Assembly: GCA_030600745.1 (NCBI GenBank)
Contig: JAUVLL010000118.1
Span: 1 to 8,768, forward strand
From: Spirochaetaceae bacterium
GTDB lineage: Bacteria > Spirochaetota > Spirochaetia > B11-G9
Length of the DNA: 8,768 bases
Reading direction: 5' to 3'
The translations under genes and the position numbers were made by a program. The notes under the pieces are model-generated. The model was not told where the DNA came from and searched no databases. It was given only the letters and a program-made list of their open reading frames with translations. Below are positions 1-6,727 of the stretch, piece by piece. Position 1 is the stretch's first letter, and every line of letters starts with the position of its first letter.

Positions 1-1
1 T

Positions 2-442
2 TACGGTCTTCCGGGAACGAATTTCACAGGCACAGACTGGCAGCTCTATTTTACTGCAGGTCTTACGGTTCAGTTTTCTCTCTGGGAAGGAGGGAGAAGG
101 GCATCACTCCTAAGCAGGGATGATCTTTCACTGAGTCAAAACATGAAGAGCAGGAATTCTTATATGAGAACCATATATTTTGACACCGTAAGAAAACTTG
201 ATGAGCTTATATCCTTAAAAGATCAGAGAAAAGAGGCTCTGGATATTTACAACCTTAAAAAGAAAAAATATTTGCTTATCGAAAAACTGTGGAAGGCCGG
301 TCAGAAATCTACCATGGATATTCTTGATTCAGAGCAGGAACTGACTGAAGCTGATATAAAGGAGAAGCGCCTGCGAATTCAGTACCTCTCCCTGTATCAA
401 CAGATACTATTCAATATAAATGAATCGATGTGGAAAAAATAA
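2..442 (+). CDS. TolC-family outer-membrane efflux channel, C-terminal part (5' end outside window)
   Basis: The reading frame is open from the left edge and ends with TAA at 440-442, leaving 146 residues of a protein that is normally 400-500 residues long. The fragment opens with a beta-strand-like stretch leading into FSLWEGGRR, the strand-to-helix transition typical of the second half of TolC/OEP proteins (often PLFDGGRR). A long charged helix follows, then the family-typical element with YLLIEKLWKAGQKS and MDILDSEQEL, corresponding to the usual Y..G..s..DlLdaq..L, and a closing helix. The family forms trimeric barrels in the outer membrane with a periplasmic helical tunnel that docks on adaptor proteins. 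Its stop lies 11 bases before the favoured start of the adaptor gene, so it probably serves the ABC exporter encoded downstream. The Met at 143 is internal, not a start. The family call is firm; the substrate is unknown. Confidence 0.88.
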   Translation, partial: YGLPGTNFTGTDWQLYFTAGLTVQFSLWEGGRRASLLSRDDLSLSQNMKSRNSYMRTIYFDTVRKLDELISLKDQRKEALDIYNLKKKKYLLIEKLWKAGQKSTMDILDSEQELTEADIKEKRLRIQYLSLYQQILFNINESMWKK

Positions 443-443
443 T

Positions 444-447
444 GGAG
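444..447 (+). promoter_or_regulatory. Ribosome binding site deciding the adaptor start
   Basis: GGAG lies 6 bases before the ATG at 454. It favours that start over the in-frame ATG at 442, which forms a TAATG overlap with the preceding stop, and over the GTG at 430. Starting at 454 also gives a clean lipoprotein signal peptide. Confidence 0.65.
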
Positions 448-453
448 ACCTCT

Positions 454-1353
454 ATGAAAAAGAAAATGTTTCGCATAACTTTAATACTAATCACAACAGG
501 AATACTCTTTTCAGGATGCGGAATCAAAACTGATAAAACCAGTTTTACAGGAATAATAGAAGGGGAAACCCACACCATCTCATCACCTGTCAGTGACCGT
601 TTGAGTGAGTTAAATGTATCTGAAGGAGACTGGGTTGAAAAAGGTACAATTTTAGGAAATATCGATACCACATCTCTGGATTTTCAACTTAAAGGGCTCC
701 ATTCCAAACTCGATCAGATTCACCTGCAGGAAAAGGAATTGGAAATTAATCTTGAGCAGATCGGTGAAACTTATGATCATTATAATACCATGTATCAAAA
801 AAATCTTGCTCTTTTGAAACATGAAGCGGTCTCTGATCAAACTGTAAGGGATCTTAAGCTGCAGGCAGACAAGTGGAGCAGAGACCGGCGATCTGTGGAG
901 ATTAAACTGCTGCTTCAAAAGAGTCAGCAGGAAAATCTTCATTACCAGATTGCACAGGTTGAAGATACTCTCTCCAGGATAATTCTTACAGCCCCTATTG
1001 ACGGTTATATAGACAAAATCTATTTTGAAAGGGACGAATTCATTCCTCCTCTGCGTCCAATTATCGATCTGGTCAATCTCGACAATGTCTGGTGTTATAT
1101 TTACGTCTCTGAATCGGCTCTTACAAAAATAACACCCGGTGACCCTGTAAAAGCAAAGATATCCGATTATAATTTCATAGGGAGAATAAGTCATATAAAC
1201 TCCAGGGCTGAATTTTCACCCAAGGAGATACTTTCTCCGGAGAACCGGAAAGCCCTGGTCTATGCGGTAAAGATTAGTTTTGAAAACCCGGATAGGATCT
1301 TAAAAATTGGTATGCCAATTGATGTGTATCTTCAGCAAAAGATCGATGACTAA
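454..1353 (+). CDS. HlyD/YbhG-type periplasmic adaptor (membrane fusion protein), predicted lipoprotein
   Basis: This 299-residue protein probably links the inner-membrane ABC exporter to the outer-membrane channel. It starts with a lysine-rich n-region (MKKK), a hydrophobic stretch and a lipobox LFSGC with Cys22 as the acylation site. Residues about 32-75 form the first half of a biotinyl/lipoyl-like domain (VSEGDWVEKGTILGNID). Residues about 76-172 are an alpha-helical hairpin rich in Gln, Glu and Leu. The second lipoyl half follows (TAPIDGYIDKIYFERDEF, from about 179), then a beta-barrel domain to the end. The segment FSPKEILSPENRKALVY near 255-270 resembles the conserved FTPK...LVY stretch of YbhG/YhiI adaptors. 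The gene overlaps the next ATPase gene by 8 bases. E. coli YbhG is the closest family I can name; orthology is inferred from sequence style and gene order. Confidence 0.88.
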   Translation: MKKKMFRITLILITTGILFSGCGIKTDKTSFTGIIEGETHTISSPVSDRLSELNVSEGDWVEKGTILGNIDTTSLDFQLKGLHSKLDQIHLQEKELEINLEQIGETYDHYNTMYQKNLALLKHEAVSDQTVRDLKLQADKWSRDRRSVEIKLLLQKSQQENLHYQIAQVEDTLSRIILTAPIDGYIDKIYFERDEFIPPLRPIIDLVNLDNVWCYIYVSESALTKITPGDPVKAKISDYNFIGRISHINSRAEFSPKEILSPENRKALVYAVKISFENPDRILKIGMPIDVYLQQKIDD

Positions 1354-2287
1354 TCTAATAAAGGCTGATGGGATAGTTATGAATTTCGGGATTATCGAGG
1401 CACTCAAAGGAGTGAATCTGGAAGTCCCCCAGGGAAGCATAACAGGCCTTATCGGCCCCGACGGTGCAGGTAAATCCACAATAATGAAGATAGTTCTATC
1501 CCTTCTCAAACGGGATAGCGGAATGATCTCAGTCCTTTCTGTAGATCCGGATGAGGATAGAGTCTCAATACGGCAGCATACCGGATATATGCCCGAGACA
1601 TTTTCTCTGTATACCGATCTTACCGTGGAGGAAAATCTGAAATTCTATTCCCAAATTCATAAGGTTGGCAGAAACGGATATTCTGAGAAACGTGACAGAC
1701 TCTACCGTTTCAGTCGGCTTGAATCCTTCTCCGGGACCAGAGCCGGGAACCTGTCCGGGGGGATGAAACAGAAACTCGCCCTTTCATGTGCTCTGATACA
1801 TGACCCTGAACTTCTCGTACTGGATGAACCTACCACCGGTGTTGATCCTCTTTCCAGACAGGAATTCTGGAACATGCTTCATGAGCTGCAGAACCGGGGA
1901 ATTACCATTCTGATTTCCACACCCTACATGGATGAAGCACTGAAATGCAATTATATATTCATGATGCACAGGGGAAAAGTTGTCGAAAAGGGAGCACCTG
2001 TAAGTCTGATAAAAGATTTCAGCGAAAACCTTTTTGAATTTGAAGTTCCGGGTAAAAGGCCGCAGGAGTATATAGATTTGCTTAAGAAAATTTTCTCCGG
2101 AGAAGCAGTTTTTTTATCGGGTAAAAGAGTCCATGCAGTCCTGACCGGGACTTCGGATTATGAAGAAGTAAAAAAAAGGGTAATCTCTTCAGATGCTGCA
2201 TTCCAGGTAAAGAAAATACTTCCGGAACTGGAAGATCTTTTTATCTCCCGTATTTTATCGGAGGATACTAATGAAACCTTCCGGTGA
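1346..2287 (+). CDS. ABC transporter ATPase, YbhF N-half type, with altered Q-loop and H-loop
   Basis: This 313-residue nucleotide-binding subunit has Walker A GPDGAGKS at 37-44, signature LSGGMKQ at 136-142, and Walker B LLVLDE at 156-161 followed by the D-loop GVDP. The GPDGAGK form is typical of the N-terminal ATPase half of E. coli YbhF. The Q-loop position reads GYMPE, with Glu84 instead of Gln. The switch position reads STPYMDEA, with Pro193 where His is usual. Hydrolysis at its own Walker site is therefore probably weak. A C-terminal extension of about 85 residues follows the ATPase core, as in many drug-export ATPases. The ATG at 1346 overlaps the adaptor stop and has no good Shine-Dalgarno, suggesting coupled translation. 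The later ATG at 1379 would remove the first beta strand, so I reject it. The gene overlaps the next ATPase by 17 bases. The likely partner is that ATPase, as a heterodimer. Confidence 0.9.
   Translation: MTNLIKADGIVMNFGIIEALKGVNLEVPQGSITGLIGPDGAGKSTIMKIVLSLLKRDSGMISVLSVDPDEDRVSIRQHTGYMPETFSLYTDLTVEENLKFYSQIHKVGRNGYSEKRDRLYRFSRLESFSGTRAGNLSGGMKQKLALSCALIHDPELLVLDEPTTGVDPLSRQEFWNMLHELQNRGITILISTPYMDEALKCNYIFMMHRGKVVEKGAPVSLIKDFSENLFEFEVPGKRPQEYIDLLKKIFSGEAVFLSGKRVHAVLTGTSDYEEVKKRVISSDAAFQVKKILPELEDLFISRILSEDTNETFR
2260..2264 (+). promoter_or_regulatory. Ribosome binding site of the second ATPase
   Basis: GGAGG lies 6 bases before the ATG at 2271, inside the 3' end of the preceding ATPase gene. 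It supports a start that overlaps that gene by 17 bases. Confidence 0.75.
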
Positions 2288-3029
2288 TACAACGATAATC
2301 ATAAAAAACCTTATCAAAAAATTCGGGACCTTTACCGCAGTAAATAATATTTCTTTTTCAGTCAGAAAGGGGGAGGTCTTTGGTTTCCTTGGAGCAAATG
2401 GTGCCGGGAAAACAACTACAATCAGGATGATGTGCGGGCTTCTTGAACCCACATCCGGAGATATCCATGTCGGAGGGATTTCTGTCAGGAAAGCGCCGGG
2501 AAAAGTAAAACAGCATATCGGTTACATGTCTCAAAAATTTTCCCTCTATGCAGATTTAAACCCTGCAGAAAACATGGAGTTTTTTGGAAGTATATATGGA
2601 GTTCCGGCTAAGGTAATAAGTGATGAAAAAGAAAAACTTGCAGATCGTCTTGAATTATCTTCTTTAAACAGAATAAAAACTCAAGACCTGCCTATGGGCT
2701 TCAAACAGAGGCTTGGACTTACTTGTGCGTTACTTCACAATCCGGAAGTGATATTTCTCGATGAGCCTACGTCAGGTGTTGATCCACTGGGAAGACGCAA
2801 TTTCTGGAAAGAAATATACACCTTAAGCACTAAAGGGAAGACCATTCTTGTTACTACACATTTCATGGATGAAGCGGAATACTGTGACCGGATCGCGATA
2901 ATGAATTTTGGAAGAATCATTGACATTGAATCTCCCGACTCACTCAAAGAAAAATACTCCTCAGTAAATCTGAATGATGCTTTTATACGGGCAATAAAAC
3001 TGGATCGTGAAAACAGTGAGGACTTATAG
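2271..3029 (+). CDS. ABC transporter ATPase, YbhF C-half type, catalytically canonical
   Basis: This 252-residue ATPase has Walker A GANGAGKT at 41-48, Q-loop GYMSQ with Gln88, Walker B IFLDE at 161-165, D-loop GVDP and switch His197 in TTHFMDEAEYCDRI. Its catalytic residues are thus intact. The signature is not LSGGQ but MGFKQ (142-146, in DLPMGFKQRL), matching the LGFKQRL form of the C-terminal half of E. coli YbhF. Combined with the upstream ATPase, which has a good signature but lacks the switch His, this predicts one working and one degenerate composite ATP site. The protein lacks the C-terminal extension of its partner. It ends 2 bases before the first permease gene. Its role is to power the ABC-2 permeases on the cytoplasmic face of the inner membrane. 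The family call is firm; the cargo is unknown. Confidence 0.92.
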   Translation: MKPSGDTTIIIKNLIKKFGTFTAVNNISFSVRKGEVFGFLGANGAGKTTTIRMMCGLLEPTSGDIHVGGISVRKAPGKVKQHIGYMSQKFSLYADLNPAENMEFFGSIYGVPAKVISDEKEKLADRLELSSLNRIKTQDLPMGFKQRLGLTCALLHNPEVIFLDEPTSGVDPLGRRNFWKEIYTLSTKGKTILVTTHFMDEAEYCDRIAIMNFGRIIDIESPDSLKEKYSSVNLNDAFIRAIKLDRENSEDL

Positions 3030-3031
3030 TT

Positions 3032-4123
3032 ATGGGTCTTACCGGAATTATTATAAAAGAATTTAAACATATTATAAGGGACTATAGAACACTAATGATC
3101 CTTTTTATGCTCCCCCTTCTCCAGATGATTCTTTTAGGCTATGCCATGAACCTGGAAATCAATAATATCGATATAAAGATTGATGATTACGATAAATCCT
3201 CATTAAGCCGAAAACTTGAGTCGGAATTTGAAGGAAGTAAATTTTTTACAATCAGCACCGATGACAGAAATATAAATGAATTATTTCAGAGAAGATTACT
3301 TAACGCTGTAGTCACAATTCCCAACGATTTTGCCGAAGATCTCAATTCCAACAGGATCCCCCTGGTGGATGTAATAATCGACGGGTCCGACAGCAACAGG
3401 GCTGTGATAATCAGACAATATATATCCGGAATAATTATGGAATTCTCCTCCGGTATACGTGGTGATAATGAACTGCCAATAAATATTGTTCCCTATTATG
3501 CATACAATGCCGAACTGAACAGTGCATTTTTCTTCGTTCCCGGACTTACTGCCCTTATAATCATAATGGTTTCAGCACTGCTTACCAGCATGACAATCGC
3601 AAGAGAGAAGGAGAAGGGAACATTCGATCTGATAAAACTCTCCTCTGTACATGCATATGAGGTAATTCTCGGAAAGGTTATACCCTATCTTATACTATCA
3701 ATTTTTATAGGTATTTTTATCATTATATGCGGAGTAGTTCTGTTTGGTGTTCCTATCCGCGGAAGCTACGGTGCTCTGTTGTTCTACCTTTTCATATACT
3801 GCCTTACCGGCCTTTCATTTGGTATCCTTATATCCACTATGGTATCAACGCAGCTTTCAGCAATGCTGATTGCTATGCTGACAACTATGCTGCCTACCCT
3901 GTTCCTCTCCGGATTTATCTTTCAACTCGAAGCCATGCCTAAATTTCTACAGATGGTATCCTGGCTAATTCCAGCCAGATATTTTCTTGTAATTATCCGC
4001 GGTCTTATGCTCAAAGGGAATACCCAGGGAGAACTGCTGTTATATATTTCTGTACTCCTTCTTTTCAGCATTGCTTTTCTTGGAATATCTATCCGCAGAT
4101 TTAAATCGTATCTGGAGAACTGA
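3032..4123 (+). CDS. ABC-2 type permease, YbhS/YbhR-like (first of two)
   Basis: This 363-residue inner-membrane protein shows the standard ABC-2 exporter plan. A short cytoplasmic N-terminus (KEFKHIIRDYRT) leads to TM1 at about 21-40, then a periplasmic domain of about 125 residues. Five further membrane segments follow, at about 167-189, 214-240, 247-270, 275-296 and 335-352. The cytoplasmic coupling region reads REKEKGTFDLIKLSS, followed by EVILGKVIPYL, and the late motif LSGFIFQLEAMP precedes IPARYFLVIIRG. These are hallmarks of ABC2_membrane proteins. The coupling loop departs from the usual TLEQLxVTP form that the next permease keeps. The start at 3032 follows the ATPase stop by 2 bases, with GAGG about 10 bases upstream. 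It likely pairs with the next permease. It could correspond to either YbhS or YbhR, so no symbol is given. Confidence 0.9.
   Translation: MGLTGIIIKEFKHIIRDYRTLMILFMLPLLQMILLGYAMNLEINNIDIKIDDYDKSSLSRKLESEFEGSKFFTISTDDRNINELFQRRLLNAVVTIPNDFAEDLNSNRIPLVDVIIDGSDSNRAVIIRQYISGIIMEFSSGIRGDNELPINIVPYYAYNAELNSAFFFVPGLTALIIIMVSALLTSMTIAREKEKGTFDLIKLSSVHAYEVILGKVIPYLILSIFIGIFIIICGVVLFGVPIRGSYGALLFYLFIYCLTGLSFGILISTMVSTQLSAMLIAMLTTMLPTLFLSGFIFQLEAMPKFLQMVSWLIPARYFLVIIRGLMLKGNTQGELLLYISVLLLFSIAFLGISIRRFKSYLEN
4114..4117 (+). promoter_or_regulatory. Ribosome binding site of the second permease
   Basis: GGAG lies 7 bases before the ATG at 4125, within the last codons of the first permease. It supports this start over upstream in-frame codons from 4071 that lie inside the previous gene. 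Confidence 0.65.
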
Positions 4124-4124
4124 A

Positions 4125-5246
4125 ATGAGAAAAATAGCTGCAATGATCAAAAAGGAAGTTCGTCAGATAAGATCTGACAAGTTTATGCTCAGATTCCTTA
4201 TCATTGCTCCTATACTGCAGCTTATACTTCTGGGTTATTCCCTTACCATGGAAACAGAACATGTAAAAACGATAATATGTGATCTGGACAGAACAACCAT
4301 TACCCGGCAGTTTGTTGAAGAAGTTTCCAATAACGACAGATTTGACATAGTCGGTATTACTGACAACTATAACAATATGGAGAAATATATTCACAATTGG
4401 ACCGCAGTGATAGGAATATATATTCCCCCGGACTTTTCAAGAAATCTTGGGAGAAACGGACATGGGGATATACTGGCACTTCTGGATTCTGTCAATGGGA
4501 ATCAGGCACTGACTGCATTCGGATACCTGAAACAGATAGCAGCCGAAAGCGCACTGCAGCTTGCCCCGATCCATGTTATTAAGGACTATCTGTCAAAAGG
4601 GGGAAACGTATTAATCAATACCCATTACTGGTATAACCAGGAACTGAAAGACCAGGCCTTTATGATACCAGGTATTGTAGTAATGATAATTACGATAATT
4701 TCCCTAATGCTCGGAGCCATGAGTATAGTCAAAGAGAAGGAAACCGGGACCCTGGAACAGCTGATGGTTACCCCCTTAGGAAAGATTGAACTGATTCTTG
4801 GCAAACAGATTCCATATCTGATCTATTCCTTTATAGAACTTATAATTATCCTGAAACTAGCGGATTTTATTTTTAAAATTCAGCTCCAAGGATCACTCTT
4901 CAGTTTGTATTTAATTATTTTTCTCTATCTTTTTACAACACTGGGATTAGGACTCTTCGTCTCCACCGTGTCAAATACTCAACAGCAGGCTCTATTTCTA
5001 ACCTGGTTTATTATGGTCATGATGATTTTATTGAGCGGATTTTTCATTCCTATTGAAAATATGCCCGGTCCTATTAGATTTATCACCTTTATTAATCCAC
5101 TTCGTTACATGATGACATCTGTAAGAGAAATTTATCTGAAAGCAACCCCATTAATATTCCTGTTAGACCAGATTCTTCCAATTTTCTTTCTGGGAATAGG
5201 AATATTTACGGCAAGTGTTATTAAATTCCACAAAAAACTCTCCTGA
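4125..5246 (+). CDS. ABC-2 type permease, YbhR/YbhS-like (second of two)
   Basis: This 373-residue inner-membrane protein is a paralogue of the preceding permease. A basic N-terminus (MIKKEVRQIRSDK) precedes TM1 at about 23-42, then a periplasmic domain to about 175, then hydrophobic segments near 179-200, 228-250, 258-282, 287-308 and 345-366. The coupling motif is canonical: VKEKETGTLEQLMVTP followed by ELILGKQIPYL. The late motif LSGFFIPIENMP and INPLRYMMTSVREIYLK also fit ABC2_membrane exporters. It starts one base after the previous stop, so translation is very likely coupled, and it is the last gene of the operon. With its paralogue it would form the membrane channel of a heterodimeric exporter, powered by the two upstream ATPases. 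The substrate is not deducible; relatives are annotated for drugs, bile salts or cations, but that cannot be transferred safely. Confidence 0.91.
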   Translation: MRKIAAMIKKEVRQIRSDKFMLRFLIIAPILQLILLGYSLTMETEHVKTIICDLDRTTITRQFVEEVSNNDRFDIVGITDNYNNMEKYIHNWTAVIGIYIPPDFSRNLGRNGHGDILALLDSVNGNQALTAFGYLKQIAAESALQLAPIHVIKDYLSKGGNVLINTHYWYNQELKDQAFMIPGIVVMIITIISLMLGAMSIVKEKETGTLEQLMVTPLGKIELILGKQIPYLIYSFIELIIILKLADFIFKIQLQGSLFSLYLIIFLYLFTTLGLGLFVSTVSNTQQQALFLTWFIMVMMILLSGFFIPIENMPGPIRFITFINPLRYMMTSVREIYLKATPLIFLLDQILPIFFLGIGIFTASVIKFHKKLS

Positions 5247-5320
5247 TTGACTTTCTCCTCCAGTCACAGCCTGTCACTACATGAACAAACCAATACGTTT
5301 ACCTATTACAGGATATAATC

Positions 5321-5352
5321 AGGTAATATCAGTTCAATCCTGAATATTATCT
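5321..5352. terminator. Imperfect hairpin in the convergent intergenic gap, candidate bidirectional terminator
   Basis: Bases 5321-5332 pair with 5340-5352 to give a 12-bp stem with one G-T wobble, one bulged A at 5343 and a 7-base loop. It sits between the convergent operons and touches the stop codon (5351-5353) of the minus-strand adaptor. The stem is mostly A-T. No U-run follows it on the plus strand (AAAAC instead) and none is evident on the minus strand, so intrinsic termination is uncertain. The rest of the 104-base gap (5247-5350) holds only a weak 5-bp inverted repeat at 5248-5266 and nothing else I can identify. Confidence 0.4.
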
Positions 5353-6727
5353 AAAACTCCTTACTTTCGGGCAGGTATTCTTTTGTTTCAACTACATTTA
5401 CTGTAGCACCTTTTTGAAGATATGTCTGTCCCTGAAGGACAAGAAGGTCTCCCTCTTTTAGAGGACCATTGATCTGCATGAGGGTCCCTCTTGATTGACC
5501 AGTTTCTACAGGAACTTTCTCTGCAACTCCATCTTTTATCCGATAAATAAACTGATCGGAACCCTCAGAAATCACGCTCTCTTTTGGTACAATAAAATAA
5601 GGACTGTACTGTACCATCTGAATTTGTGCTTCCATTAACATACCTGGAAGAAGTTTCTGATTAGGATTATCAAACTCTGCAATAACTTCATAAGTTCGAT
5701 TACTGTCAGCCTTAAGCCCCATGGATATTACAACACCCTCAAGTATATACGCCGGTGCAGAAGCCTGCTTGGCAACTACCCGCTTTCCCTTCTTAATTCT
5801 GGTAATTATATTTTCCGGTACCTGCACAGTAATTGCTATTCTCTCAATATCAATAATCTCTACATAATCCCCGGAATTAACCTGTTCACCTTTCTTAAAT
5901 GTTATATTCGAAACATATCCCCGTCCAGTGCTAATAGCTACTGTGGTACGAAGATTCTCCTGGAGGTTTTCTATTTCGATAGTTTTTGCAAGCTGTATTT
6001 TTTCGTAATTAAGCTCAGCTTCTTCCCAACTCTGCTCTGCCTTATCAAACTCGGATTTTGCAATAAGCTCTTTGGAATACAAACTGCTTGTAGTTTCATA
6101 GTTTGCAATGGCTTCATTTAATTTAATGGAAGCAAGATCAAGATCGTTATTCCATTTTTCGCTGGATCTTTCTATATTTTTCACCAGATCATTATTATCC
6201 AGAGAAAATAACAAATCTCCAGGTTCTACAAAATCACCTTCTGAAACATAAACAGAAACAACAGTACCTGTTGATCCAGGAGTTATACGTATCTCATCAC
6301 CTGCTTTTAATTCACCTAATCCATAGTAATAGATATTCATTGGTGCCTTGGTAAGCTCTCCTACAGTAACAGAAATAATGGAAGAACCACCCCCACCGCC
6401 GCCACCACTGCCGGGGGTTCTCACTACAGCCTCTTCAACTGGAGCAGTTTCATCTGCCGGAGATGTACTTTCATCAGAAGGCGTATTATCTGCTACATAC
6501 TTATCCCAGGATTCCTGTTTCTTTGTATCATCAAAAGTATCCCATTTTTCCTGGGTTGCATTTGATCCAGGAGGGGGGCTGCTTAAATCAACGGCAATCT
6601 CACTGGAAGAACTTTCCTTAGCTGCAGGTGTTTCAGTGGAGGAACTCTGGTCTGCAGGGTTAGTACATGCAGAAAATATAAATACTGTTATTATCATTGA
6701 AATAAAAATCAATTTGTCTAATTTCAT
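5351..6727 (-). CDS. RND efflux periplasmic adaptor (HlyD/AcrA-type membrane fusion protein), predicted lipoprotein
   Basis: This 458-residue protein begins with a signal peptide and lipobox FSAC, with Cys21 as the acylation site. Residues 22-115 are an atypical tether rich in Ser, Thr, Pro, Asp and Glu. It includes a duplicated QExWD motif (59-82) and seven consecutive Gly (108-114). The adaptor proper follows: a first beta strand segment (VTVGELTKAPMNIYYYG), a first lipoyl half (GTVVSVYVSEGDFVEPGDLLFSLD in two stretches, 154-177), a helical hairpin of about 178-262, a second lipoyl half (GRGYVSNITFKKGEQV), a beta barrel (about 295-370, with LLPGMLMEAQI) and a membrane-proximal domain (378-450, VPKESVI onward). 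It probably couples the RND pump encoded just upstream to an outer-membrane channel. Its ATG overlaps the pump stop as ATGA. Most adaptors are about 350-400 residues; the excess is the tether. Confidence 0.9.
   Translation of the reverse strand: MKLDKLIFISMIITVFIFSACTNPADQSSSTETPAAKESSSSEIAVDLSSPPPGSNATQEKWDTFDDTKKQESWDKYVADNTPSDESTSPADETAPVEEAVVRTPGSGGGGGGGSSIISVTVGELTKAPMNIYYYGLGELKAGDEIRITPGSTGTVVSVYVSEGDFVEPGDLLFSLDNNDLVKNIERSSEKWNNDLDLASIKLNEAIANYETTSSLYSKELIAKSEFDKAEQSWEEAELNYEKIQLAKTIEIENLQENLRTTVAISTGRGYVSNITFKKGEQVNSGDYVEIIDIERIAITVQVPENIITRIKKGKRVVAKQASAPAYILEGVVISMGLKADSNRTYEVIAEFDNPNQKLLPGMLMEAQIQMVQYSPYFIVPKESVISEGSDQFIYRIKDGVAEKVPVETGQSRGTLMQINGPLKEGDLLVLQGQTYLQKGATVNVVETKEYLPESKEF
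6386..6406 (-). repeat. Polyglycine codon run in the adaptor tether
   Basis: Seven consecutive glycine codons (GGT, GGC and GGG mixed) encode residues 108-114 of the adaptor, flanked by GS and SS. The run marks the junction between the disordered tether and the folded adaptor, and probably acts as a flexible linker. Confidence 0.85.
6482..6553 (-). repeat. Two-copy 36-base tandem repeat encoding a QExWD motif
   Basis: Residues 59-70 (QEKWDTFDDTKK) and 71-82 (QESWDKYVADNT) of the adaptor align as two 12-residue units. They share Q-E-x-W-D-x-aromatic. The units lie directly side by side at 6518-6553 and 6482-6517. The DNA copies are diverged, so the duplication is old or the similarity is selected. 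Confidence 0.6.

Noticed and set aside
652..1194. 180-codon open frame on the minus strand
   Set aside because: It lies wholly antisense to the adaptor gene. Its translation shows no recognisable domain, and the plus-strand protein is clearly a real family member.
1307..1345. Upstream TTG start extending the first ATPase by 13 residues
   Set aside because: The extension lies inside the adaptor gene and adds residues outside the ABC fold. The ATG at 1346 sits just before the first beta strand, as expected.
2735..3070. 111-codon open frame on the minus strand
   Set aside because: It is antisense to the second ATPase and the start of the first permease, with no domain or ribosome binding signal.
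4071..4124. Upstream start extending the second permease by 18 residues
   Set aside because: The ATG at 4125 has a GGAG at suitable spacing, and the extension would simply re-read the end of the first permease in another frame.
4101..4394. 97-codon open frame on the minus strand
   Set aside because: It is antisense to the second permease start region and shows no family features.
5248..5266. Inverted repeat TGACT/AGTCA with a 9-base loop just after the second permease
   Set aside because: The stem is only 5 bp, with no extension and no U-tract, so it is too weak to call a terminator.
6386..6406. Possible phase-variable repeat in the polyglycine codons
   Set aside because: The codons are mixed, and the longest single-base run is five, so slippage-driven phase variation is not supported.
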